DNA from: an uncultured Lachnospiraceae bacterium
GTDB lineage: Bacteria > Bacillota > Clostridia > Lachnospirales > Lachnospiraceae
NCBI GenBank assembly: GCA_910577445.1
Contig: CAJTMZ010000023.1
Span: 1 to 9,145 of the forward strand
DNA length: 9,145 bases
Direction: 5' to 3'
Shown: positions 1 to 5,095 of the stretch, piece by piece
Numbering within the stretch: position 1 is the stretch's first letter
Layout of the letters: every line of letters begins with the position of its first letter
The notes under the pieces: model-generated
Seen by the model: the letters and a program-made list of their open reading frames with translations, nothing else
What the model was told of the DNA's origin: nothing
Databases searched by the model: none
Program-made: the position numbers and the translations under genes

Positions 1-2
1 GC

Positions 3-107
3 GACGAAGAAATATTCCGGGTTGACAGCCTTTCTGACTCTGCATACTCTCACCGAAATCTGAAAATTGATTTCCGTGACAAAACAAAAATTCCGTTACT
101 CATTTAA
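3..107 (+). CDS. Possible 3' end of a plus-strand gene, partial
   Basis: Plus-strand frame 3 is open from the window edge to a TAA at 105-107 and would encode a hydrophilic C-terminus of 34 residues ending in DKTKIPLLI. Codon choice is unremarkable and compatible with coding. An open stretch this short is expected by chance fairly often, and no domain is recognisable. The hairpin at 118-145 begins ten bases after the stop and could also end a plus-strand transcript, although its U-run is on the minus side. The first 180 bases hold nothing else I can support as a gene. Confidence 0.25.
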   Translation, partial: DEEIFRVDSLSDSAYSHRNLKIDFRDKTKIPLLI

Positions 108-108
108 C

Positions 109-145
109 CAAAAATAAACAGGTATAAAGCTGACTTTACACCTGT
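109..145 (-). terminator. Rho-independent terminator of the coiled-coil gene
   Basis: On the minus strand, ACAGGTGTAAAG, the loop TCAG and CTTTATACCTGT form a 12-bp stem (118-145), with a single G-U pair replacing a Watson-Crick pair. TTATTTTTGG follows directly (about 109-117) and supplies the U-tract. The hairpin lies 35 bases after the stop codon at 181. On the plus strand the same position is an A/C mismatch and no U-run follows, so the element is oriented for minus-strand transcription. Confidence 0.8.
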
Positions 146-180
146 AAATTGTTCGATAACCGATATGGATTATGTATTTA

Positions 181-513
181 TTATGCTGTTCTGTCCTTAA
201 TTGCGGCGACCTCTGTCTTCAGCTTATTAACCTCGCTTATCAGATAGTTGACTTTCACTTCATAAGCAAGATTCTTGTCGGCAACCGGAATTGCCTGATT
301 CAGTTTGTTTGTTAATTCAACGAAGTTTTCCGCAATCAACTGGATATTTTTATCCGTCACATTTTCAATATGCAGTTCTACGCCTGTAACCCGCCGTTTC
401 ACGTCCTGAAGTTCCTCTTTTACATCCTGAACTTCAACCTTTACCTCCTGTAGTTCCCCTTTTACATCCTGAATTTTCGATAGAATCAAGTCAAATTTTT
501 CACTTTCTGTCAT
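181..513 (-). CDS. Small heptad-repeat coiled-coil protein
   Basis: This encodes a 110-residue soluble protein with no signal peptide or membrane segment. Residues 15-42 are four consecutive seven-residue units (QDVKGEL, QEVKVEV, QDVKEEL, QDVKRRV) with hydrophobic residues at the a/d spacing, and a weaker heptad pattern runs to about 58. A second helical stretch (about 84-106) ends the protein. It probably forms a homo-oligomeric coiled coil; the role is unknown. I chose the ATG at 513 because GGGAG (521-525) sits seven bases upstream. A GTG at 534 would add seven residues but would put this Shine-Dalgarno inside the gene. The gene has its own promoter (557-585) and terminator (109-145), so it is probably monocistronic. 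Similar short heptad-repeat hypothetical proteins are common in clostridia. Confidence 0.85.
   Translation of the reverse strand: MTESEKFDLILSKIQDVKGELQEVKVEVQDVKEELQDVKRRVTGVELHIENVTDKNIQLIAENFVELTNKLNQAIPVADKNLAYEVKVNYLISEVNKLKTEVAAIKDRTA
388..471 (-). repeat. Four tandem 21-bp units encoding heptads
   Basis: Codons 15-42 of the coiled-coil gene are four head-to-tail 21-bp units encoding Q-(D/E)-V-K-x-x-(L/V). The first four codons of each unit are nearly the same at DNA level, with synonymous drift and changes confined mostly to the fifth and sixth positions. This suggests internal duplication, and the unit number could vary between strains by slippage. Confidence 0.75.
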
Positions 514-556
514 AGCGTCACTCCCTTTTTGCACATCCCCTTGGTTAACTAATTAA

Positions 557-585
557 AGTATATCACAATTTGGTATAAAGTTCAA
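557..585 (-). promoter_or_regulatory. Sigma-A-type promoter of the coiled-coil gene
   Basis: On the minus strand the -35 element is TTGAAC (580-585), followed by a 17-base spacer and TATACT as -10 (557-562). A TG one base upstream of the -10 makes it an extended -10. Transcription would start near 550, leaving a leader of about 37 bases. The element lies just beyond the stop codon of the nuclease gene at 590, so the coiled-coil gene has its own start even if there is read-through. Confidence 0.75.
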
Positions 586-589
586 TCTT

Positions 590-1369
590 TTATTTGCATT
601 TTTGATAAGAATAGGCTCTGCCTCTGTTTTCGCATCTCTCAATCACCTTCAGATAATTTAGAATATGTAAAACCATGGCCGCCGTATCCTTCCGCTCCCC
701 CACGGCTTTTCCAAATTCCGCCGCGGTAAAGGGCTCCGGCAAATCAGGGGGAATCAGCTTTGCATAATCGTCCGGCCCTTCAATTCTCACTTCACTAAGA
801 AGAGCTTTAGGGATTCTGTCATAACGTCTGGAACCTTTTTTCTTATCCCGGCTCCAGCCGTTTAAAAGCCGGTACTCCTCCAGTTCCAGATAGGGAAAGC
901 AAAAATGCAGATTGGGATTTGACAGGTGGTTTTTTATTTTGTATAACTCATAAAAAGCCCTGTAGACGGAGCCTTTTACCGTACTTTTTCTTGGTTTGGA
1001 GCATTCTCCCGTTTCCGTATCCATCCAGATTAGATACTTGATTCGGGGAATCGGATAAACGACGGTCAGGGGATAATCGGGGAGAAAGGCTTCCAGCTTC
1101 TTTCTGAGATTATCAAAGTGTACTGTCTGAATTTCCGTAATTTCACATCCGGTATAAATATCCGCCACATACCGGCCGACAGGTATTTCCACCATGCTTT
1201 CATCCGGTGCGTAATACGCTTTTAAGACGGCGTGGATGGTCTTTTCCTGCAAAGTTCCGATTCCGCTGCGCTCACGGCAGCTTCCCACGATGCGGTTTTT
1301 GATTTCACAGAAACGTTCCGCATCCGCAGATGTGATTTCTGCAGATGCGGAAAAAGTTACGGCTTTCAT
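590..1369 (-). CDS. CoiA-like PD-(D/E)xK nuclease-fold protein with C-terminal winged helix
   Basis: This encodes a 259-residue cytoplasmic protein of a family usually left as hypothetical in Lachnospiraceae. Residues 39-116 resemble the core of CoiA-type nucleases: a helix with E42, H46 and K50, then E61-x8-D70 (EIPVGRYVADI), then E79-I-Q81 in a strand, a helix (NLRKKLEAF), and a strand ending in YLIWMD. The D...ExQ pattern replaces the commoner D...ExK, as is known for CoiA relatives. A basic, aromatic middle part (about 120-190, with GWSRDKKKGSRRYDR) follows. Residues 213-256 look like a winged helix-turn-helix (FTAAEFGKAV, then MVLHILNYLKVIER and a short wing), so DNA binding is likely. 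The start codon lies three bases after the gtrA stop, with only a weak GAAAG upstream, which suggests translational coupling. Nuclease activity is inferred, not shown. Confidence 0.85.
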   Translation of the reverse strand: MKAVTFSASAEITSADAERFCEIKNRIVGSCRERSGIGTLQEKTIHAVLKAYYAPDESMVEIPVGRYVADIYTGCEITEIQTVHFDNLRKKLEAFLPDYPLTVVYPIPRIKYLIWMDTETGECSKPRKSTVKGSVYRAFYELYKIKNHLSNPNLHFCFPYLELEEYRLLNGWSRDKKKGSRRYDRIPKALLSEVRIEGPDDYAKLIPPDLPEPFTAAEFGKAVGERKDTAAMVLHILNYLKVIERCENRGRAYSYQKCK

Positions 1370-1372
1370 AAT

Positions 1373-1810
1373 TTACTTTCTTTCCAGAAACAGCTTCCGG
1401 GAAATGAAATTATAGACCATCACTACGCCGGTTGCCGCCACGGCTCCTACCGATACCATAAGCGAATCCGAAATATATTCCTTCAGCAGGGCGCTGTGCG
1501 CATAGATGCCGTCGATACAGATATACATTACGATTTCATTTATCACAAGCCCGATAGCCGACAGAATAAGAAAAACGGTAAACTCCTTTCCCTTATCCAT
1601 TTCTTTTTTCTGAGTAAAAACAAATCTGATGCTCAGAAGATAGTTTACCACCGCCGATATAACAAATCCGAAGAATTTGGAAACCAGATAATGGACGCCG
1701 AAAACATTTGTCAGTATTATGGTGATGCCGTAATCAATAAAAAAGCAAAACAGGCCCACAATTCCGAATTTTAAAATTTGATTGAGTAAATTTTTCACAG
1801 ATTTATCCAT
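1373..1810 (-). CDS. GtrA-like family membrane protein
   Basis: This is a 145-residue integral membrane protein with four predicted helices at about 13-35, 40-62, 76-98 and 117-140. The family signature is clear: KFGIVGLFCFFIDYGIT in helix 1, VVNYLLSIRFVF at the end of helix 2, and VMVYNFISRKLFL near the C-terminus. The length is normal for GtrA proteins. Family members are thought to flip undecaprenyl-phosphate-linked sugars across the membrane for modification of teichoic acids, O-antigen or exopolysaccharide. No glycosyltransferase is adjacent here, so the substrate cannot be inferred. The ATG at 1810 follows a weak purine-rich AAAGAAAG. It is the first gene of a two-gene unit behind a strong promoter (1852-1880). 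Confidence 0.92.
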   Translation of the reverse strand: MDKSVKNLLNQILKFGIVGLFCFFIDYGITIILTNVFGVHYLVSKFFGFVISAVVNYLLSIRFVFTQKKEMDKGKEFTVFLILSAIGLVINEIVMYICIDGIYAHSALLKEYISDSLMVSVGAVAATGVVMVYNFISRKLFLERK

Positions 1811-1851
1811 CGCTTTCTTTCTATATAAAATAAACTGCTAAACACATGGTA

Positions 1852-1880
1852 ATCTTAATATGAAAAATTTTTTTTGTCAA
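1852..1880 (-). promoter_or_regulatory. Strong sigma-A-type promoter for gtrA and the nuclease gene
   Basis: On the minus strand a perfect TTGACA (1875-1880) is separated by 17 bases from TAAGAT (1852-1857). The spacer is very A/T-rich, with an A run followed by a T run that may add curvature. Transcription would begin near 1845, giving a leader of about 35 bases before the gtrA ATG at 1810. The element lies between the anti-sigma stop codon (1936) and gtrA, which separates the two units. Confidence 0.8.
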
Positions 1881-1935
1881 TCATTGTTAAAATTTTGCCG
1901 CGATTTTCGCCATGCCCTTTGGTATTTTTGTTTCC

Positions 1936-3516
1936 TTAAGGGTTCCTGATTGCCGGCAGATAGTAAAAGCATGTTTTTTCCGGTATTCTCTCATGCCTCT
2001 GTTCGCCGTCCTCCGCCGTATAGTTTCTGTATTCCGTACAGTAGGCAAGCACAATTCTTCCGTCGGGCAGGGCAAGATACAGCGCGCCTTCCGTTGGGCA
2101 GGGAAAATCGTAAACCGGCGTTACCAGTGTGGCGGCATTCTCGCTTAGGTTAAGGGAAAAACTGCCGCTGAAGCCCCAGAAAACAAAATCCGCGTCATAG
2201 CCGGGCGCAGCCAGGTTCAGGCTGATGGTGTCCTTTGGAAAAACCGCGGTATAAATCTCTTCCAGCGTTCCCTCTTTGGGATTGACGGCGGCAATGCCAA
2301 ACCTGTGATTTTCATCCATCAACACGGTATAGGGCTTTTGGTCCTTTCCGATACACATGCTGTATCTTCTGTCCGCGGTGTATTTCCCGGACTTCATTTT
2401 GGAAACAGGGTTTCCGTCCTTATCGATAATCAGCAAAAAGTCCGCATCCTGAAAGTTTATGCCCCGAAGGTAAAGATATTGATTATCCGCCATCATCCGA
2501 TTGATATAGCCGTTTCCGGGCCTGCCTCCAATGGTAATCGTTTCGTCTTTCATATAAGGAGACATATCGATTTCCTTCAGGAAACTGCCGTTTTTATCGA
2601 TTACCGCCAGATGAACTTCATAATTTCCGTCCGCCGTCACTTTGAGAAGTCCCGCGTATACGTTCCCCTCCCCGTCCTCACACAGCTCGGTAATCTGTGT
2701 GTTTTCATCGAAACCGTCATAAAACAGGACAGAATCGCTGCTTCCGATTTCCATTCGGTGGATGACATTTCGTCCGGCCAGCAAAATCCCGTCCCCTCCG
2801 GCGGCTATGGCACGTATGGATAAATCGCCCGTATATGGAATGGTAAGCGCCTGGTCCGGCTGAAAAGCCGCGCTGCTTTCAAGAACAGCGGAGTCGGTGG
2901 GATTTTGGGGCACCGCCGGCCTGGCCTCCTCCGGGAAGTCCGTTTCTTTGTCCGCTATCATTTCATTCATTTTCTGAAGGCTGTAGTCTCTTTTGGCATA
3001 AAAATCTATAATCTGCAAGAGCTGTTCGTCGCTCATTTCCTTTTCAGGGAAAAAGAAAGTGCTGGTCTTTTTGAAAAAAGCCACATTTTTCCCCTTATAA
3101 TCCTCCACCTCGTCAAGCATGGTAAGTTCCCCTTCCGGGAAGCGCCCCTGCTCCTCATAAGAAATGCGCAGCTCATCCAACCGTTTTTTCTCCGAGTCCG
3201 TATAAGAGCGGTTGTAATTGTCGGTGCCGGCAAAGGAACTGTAAATCTGTACAAAATATTCCTCCATCTTTTCTTTGTTCATGGCCTCCATCCGCTGCTT
3301 TAAAGCGCCCGCCGCCGCAAAAGCGGTTATGGAAAAAAGCGTCAGAAGAACCGCTGCCAGAATCAGGGAACGCCGTAAATTCAGTATTTTCTTTGGTCTT
3401 TTTGCGTCCCTTGCACTTTGAAGCTTTAATTCTATTTTTCTCTCAAGGGTTTTGGGCAGAACCATCTGTTCCCGCGCCGCCATTTTAAATAATTTCTTTT
3501 CAAAATCATCTTTCAT
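1936..3516 (-). CDS. Probable membrane anti-sigma factor with beta-propeller-like extracellular domain
   Basis: This encodes 526 residues. The N-terminal 49 residues are charged and cytoplasmic (MKDDFEKKLFKMAAREQMVLP then a basic region). One membrane helix follows at about 50-70 (SLILAAVLLTLFSITAFAAAG). Outside come a helical charged linker (71-190), a Pro/Ser-rich hinge (195-222) and a C-terminal region (about 225-520) of repeated short strands with Asp/Gly turns, such as EDGEGNVYAGL, VIDKNGSFLKEI and IIDKDGNPVSKM, typical of beta-propellers. The gene starts 12 bases after the sigma stop with a strong GGGAGG, the standard arrangement for an ECF sigma and its anti-sigma. No zinc-binding H-x3-C-x2-C anti-sigma motif is seen, so the sigma-binding role rests on context and topology. 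The protein ends abruptly after FYYLPAIRNP. The propeller could bind a cell-surface ligand or sense envelope state. Confidence 0.85.
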   Translation of the reverse strand: MKDDFEKKLFKMAAREQMVLPKTLERKIELKLQSARDAKRPKKILNLRRSLILAAVLLTLFSITAFAAAGALKQRMEAMNKEKMEEYFVQIYSSFAGTDNYNRSYTDSEKKRLDELRISYEEQGRFPEGELTMLDEVEDYKGKNVAFFKKTSTFFFPEKEMSDEQLLQIIDFYAKRDYSLQKMNEMIADKETDFPEEARPAVPQNPTDSAVLESSAAFQPDQALTIPYTGDLSIRAIAAGGDGILLAGRNVIHRMEIGSSDSVLFYDGFDENTQITELCEDGEGNVYAGLLKVTADGNYEVHLAVIDKNGSFLKEIDMSPYMKDETITIGGRPGNGYINRMMADNQYLYLRGINFQDADFLLIIDKDGNPVSKMKSGKYTADRRYSMCIGKDQKPYTVLMDENHRFGIAAVNPKEGTLEEIYTAVFPKDTISLNLAAPGYDADFVFWGFSGSFSLNLSENAATLVTPVYDFPCPTEGALYLALPDGRIVLAYCTEYRNYTAEDGEQRHERIPEKTCFYYLPAIRNP

Positions 3517-3528
3517 TATTATCCCTCC

Positions 3529-3993
3529 CTAATCTTCCAGCATGTCCTTCAGGTACTTTTTCCCCCTGAAAAGTCTGGATTTTACGGTTCCTTCCGCAAT
3601 GTGAAGCACCCGCCCGATTTCCTTAACGGAAAGAGATTCATAAAAATAAAGAATAATCACTTCCCGGAAAACCAAATCAAGCTTCATAACCGCGTCCCAC
3701 AACTCGTGATAATTGTCAATAAATGCCGGAGCCTTTTCCTCAATGGATTCCACACAGCTTGTCCGCTGCTTTTTACGGTAAATCATTTTCGCTTCATTCG
3801 CGGTGATTTGCATAATCCAGGATTTGAAACAATCGGGTTTCCTCAGACTGCTTAAATTTTCATATGCCTTTAATATGGCTTCGCCCACCGCATCCTCCGC
3901 GTCCGCCTCGGAATGAAGGATACCGTAGGAAATCCTGTACATGGCTGGTGAATACTGCCTAATCAGCTCAGCAAACGTCTCGTTATCTGTCAT
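3529..3993 (-). CDS. ECF-type RNA polymerase sigma factor
   Basis: This encodes a 154-residue sigma-70 family protein of the extracytoplasmic function group. Region 2 spans about 8-75 and includes the core-binding DAEDAVGEAILKAYENL and the helix FKSWIMQITANEAKMIYRK. After a short linker, region 4 (about 97-150) has the helix-turn-helix LSVKEIGRVLHIAEGTVKSR, which would read the -35 element. Regions 1 and 3 are absent, as expected for ECF factors; the protein is slightly short for the group. The ATG at 3993 has a perfect AGGAGGTGA (3997-4005). It is co-transcribed with the membrane protein just downstream, its likely inhibitor. The upstream ECF-like promoter at 4032-4064 suggests that it activates its own operon. 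Confidence 0.95.
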   Translation of the reverse strand: MTDNETFAELIRQYSPAMYRISYGILHSEADAEDAVGEAILKAYENLSSLRKPDCFKSWIMQITANEAKMIYRKKQRTSCVESIEEKAPAFIDNYHELWDAVMKLDLVFREVIILYFYESLSVKEIGRVLHIAEGTVKSRLFRGKKYLKDMLED

Positions 3994-3996
3994 GGC

Positions 3997-4005
3997 TCAC
4001 CTCCT
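3997..4005 (-). promoter_or_regulatory. Perfect ribosome-binding site of the sigma gene
   Basis: AGGAGGTGA on the minus strand is fully complementary to the end of 16S rRNA and lies three bases before the ATG at 3993, with GGAGG eight bases from the ATG. It fixes the sigma start. It sits just 3' of the hairpin at 4009-4025. Confidence 0.85.
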
Positions 4006-4008
4006 GTC

Positions 4009-4025
4009 CCGGTTTCTTGAACCGG
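4009..4025 (-). promoter_or_regulatory. Stem-loop at the 5' end of the sigma mRNA leader
   Basis: CCGGTT and AACCGG form a perfect 6-bp inverted repeat around a five-base loop. It lies between the putative -10 (4032-4041) and the Shine-Dalgarno (3997-4005), so it would be at or near the very 5' end of the sigma transcript. It could stabilise the mRNA or affect ribosome loading. No U-run follows, so it is not a terminator. Confidence 0.5.
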
Positions 4026-4031
4026 CTTTTA

Positions 4032-4064
4032 CTTATAAGATGCCTCACATAAGCAAAAGGTTCC
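4032..4064 (-). promoter_or_regulatory. Putative ECF-type autoregulated promoter of the sigma/anti-sigma operon
   Basis: On the minus strand GGAACCTTTT (4055-4064) precedes ATCTTATAAG (4032-4041). A 'GAAC/GAACC' -35 with a TCT-like -10 at this distance is characteristic of ECF sigma promoters, and no TTGACA-like element is present in the 120-base gap. The location immediately upstream of an ECF gene supports autoregulation. The exact -10 boundaries are uncertain. Confidence 0.5.
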
Positions 4065-4084
4065 CTGAAAATTATCCCTATGAA

Positions 4085-4114
4085 AGAAGATGTGCGGTTT
4101 CCCGCACATCTTCT
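4085..4114 (-). terminator. Terminator hairpin of the Cys/His-rich gene
   Basis: AGAAGATGTGCGG and CCGCACATCTTCT form a perfect 13-bp stem around the four-base loop GAAA on the minus strand. The stem begins at the last base of the stop codon of the Cys/His-rich gene. The following TTCATAGGG has only a short U-run, so termination may be partial. It also insulates that gene from the sigma promoter just downstream. Confidence 0.65.
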
Positions 4115-4437
4115 CAGTTACAGTCGTTATTTTGCGGTTTATCGCATCCGCAGTCTGAATTTTGGTTGAACATAAAGGGTCTTTGTTCAAAACGCGGTTC
4201 CTGGCGGAAATCGTTTCTGCAGCCGCAGGTATCCTCTTGCGGCCGTTCGCATCTGCCGTTGTTCCCGTCCCGGCGGCCGCCGCACCCGCAGTCCGAATCC
4301 CTGCGTTCACAGTCGTGGCGGTGGTGGTGATGCTCCCGGCATCCGTCGTCTCTGCCCCCGCCGCAGTTTCCGTCAGCAGGACAATTTCCGTTGTTTCCGC
4401 AACATAAAAGCAATAATACTAAAAACAGACAATTCAT
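4114..4437 (-). CDS. Small Cys/His/Gly-rich protein with hydrophobic N-terminus
   Basis: This encodes 107 residues. An N-terminal hydrophobic stretch (MNCLFLVLLLLCCGN, 1-15) could be a short membrane anchor or leader. The rest is hydrophilic and of low complexity, with 15 cysteines in total and a His cluster HHHHRH (36-41). The pair C-G-C occurs three times (50-52, 71-73, 96-98), each after an acidic or polar residue. This could bind metal ions, but nothing in the sequence proves it. A good Shine-Dalgarno (AAGGAGTGA) lies 8-10 bases before the ATG at 4437, and the gene has its own promoter (4467-4495) and terminator, which makes it a real gene despite its odd composition. Similar Cys-rich, hydrophobic-start hypothetical proteins exist in Lachnospiraceae, without known function. 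A lipobox is not convincing. Confidence 0.75.
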   Translation of the reverse strand: MNCLFLVLLLLCCGNNGNCPADGNCGGGRDDGCREHHHHRHDCERRDSDCGCGGRRDGNNGRCERPQEDTCGCRNDFRQEPRFEQRPFMFNQNSDCGCDKPQNNDCN

Positions 4438-4456
4438 ACCTTTATCACTCCTTTTT

Positions 4457-4474
4457 CATATGCTTTATCATATG
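4457..4474. repeat. Paired CATATG palindromes overlapping the -10 region
   Basis: CATATG occurs at 4457-4462 and again at 4469-4474, six bases apart, so the whole block is an inverted repeat. The right copy overlaps the -10 of the promoter for the Cys/His-rich gene and the left copy is near the transcription start. The placement suits an operator, though A/T-rich palindromes like this can arise by chance. Confidence 0.4.
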
Positions 4475-4495
4475 CGGAGACAATAAAAGTGTTAA
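4467..4495 (-). promoter_or_regulatory. Sigma-A-type promoter of the Cys/His-rich gene
   Basis: On the minus strand TTAACA (4490-4495) and TATGAT (4467-4472) are separated by exactly 17 bases. Each differs from consensus by one base. The start would be near 4460, giving a leader of about 23 bases that contains the Shine-Dalgarno. The -35 lies just after the stop codon of the DUF5662 gene (4499). Confidence 0.7.
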
Positions 4496-4498
4496 ATA

Positions 4499-5041
4499 TT
4501 ATCTTTTCCGTAAAATTCTTTTCCTGATATACGCGAAGGTTTTCTCCTCCCCCTGTTCGGCCAGCATACGAAGAAGCCCTTCCAAAATCCTTTTGGTCTT
4601 TGGGTGCATGGGAGCGTTTTCTTTTCCCTTTGAATAGTATTCCAGAGGGGAAGCGTCCGTATACTTCTCCTTATTGTAAACCTTGCATGCCGCAATGCGG
4701 TCCATCAGCATTTCAACCACATATTTTACCGGCATGGGAGCCGGAGCCATTCCGCCTGCGATTGCCTTGGTACTGTAATCAATCCAGTACTCATAGTGAT
4801 GCTTGTTTCTGCCTTTGTGGTGCAGCCAGGCAGAGGAATAGCCGATGGCCTCTCTCTCCGCATTGTTAGGGCTTCTGTCGCCCTGAAAATATTTCGCGCC
4901 CACAAAAAATTCGTCGGGGCTGTATTTGGACATATCGTGCAAAAGCCCCTGTTTATAGAGGCCCACCTGAAAGCAGCCCCGCATTACAAGGTATTTGTGA
5001 TAAGTAACTGTTTTAAAATGTTTCCAGAAATTGATAATCAT
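4499..5041 (-). CDS. DUF5662 family protein
   Basis: This encodes a 180-residue soluble protein that I recognise as DUF5662, a family frequent in Lachnospiraceae and without an assigned reaction. Conserved blocks are WKHFKTVTYHKYLV (6-19), GLLHDMSKYSPDEF (32-45), DRSPNNAEREA (55-65), AWLHHKGRNKHHYEYW (71-86) and MLMDRIAACKVY (111-122). The H35-D36-x2-K39 motif, the histidines at 74, 75, 81 and 82, and D114 resemble the metal ligands of HD-type phosphohydrolases, so a metal-dependent hydrolase is a reasonable guess. The C-terminus is strongly basic (IRKRILRKR). I chose the ATG at 5041, preceded by AAGGAAAA (5046-5053). A TTG at 5065 would add eight residues but has no Shine-Dalgarno. The gene may be partly co-transcribed with the GH13 gene 54 bases upstream. 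Confidence 0.9.
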   Translation of the reverse strand: MIINFWKHFKTVTYHKYLVMRGCFQVGLYKQGLLHDMSKYSPDEFFVGAKYFQGDRSPNNAEREAIGYSSAWLHHKGRNKHHYEYWIDYSTKAIAGGMAPAPMPVKYVVEMLMDRIAACKVYNKEKYTDASPLEYYSKGKENAPMHPKTKRILEGLLRMLAEQGEEKTFAYIRKRILRKR

Positions 5042-5066
5042 AACGTTTTCCTTATTATTAGTCAAA

Positions 5067-5089
5067 GCCGTGCCGCTTGATGCGGCGGC
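5067..5089 (-). terminator. Imperfect GC-rich hairpin after the GH13 gene
   Basis: On the minus strand GCCGCCGC and GCGGCACGGC fold into an 8-bp stem with a two-base bulge and a five-base loop, beginning seven bases after the GH13 stop codon (5096). Only TTTGACT follows, so this is a weak terminator or attenuator. I see no separate promoter for DUF5662, so some read-through is likely. Confidence 0.4.
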
Positions 5090-5095
5090 CCCGCT

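Noticed and set aside
22..50. TTGACA-17-TACTCT on the plus strand, promoter-like
   Set aside because: The -10 matches at only three positions and no plus-strand gene follows; the region is open in a possible coding frame.
1232..1774. A 180-codon open frame on the plus strand
   Set aside because: It spans the antisense of both gtrA and the nuclease gene, and its composition follows from the complementary codons.
181..1810. The gtrA, nuclease and coiled-coil genes as one defence system
   Set aside because: The coiled-coil gene has its own promoter and terminator, GtrA is a surface-polysaccharide family, and no ATPase, methylase or mobile element is nearby, so a defence system is not supported.
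1897..1913. Small dyad GCGA-AAA-TCGC after the anti-sigma stop
   Set aside because: A 4-bp stem is too weak for an intrinsic terminator, although A/T-rich sequence follows; I see no convincing terminator for the sigma operon.
2305..2823. A 172-codon open frame on the plus strand
   Set aside because: It is antisense to the propeller region of the anti-sigma protein, with no start signals.
4162..4407. An Ala/Val-rich open frame on the plus strand
   Set aside because: The composition is the reverse complement of Cys/Gly/Arg/Asp codons in the minus-strand gene, which has its own promoter, ribosome-binding site and terminator.
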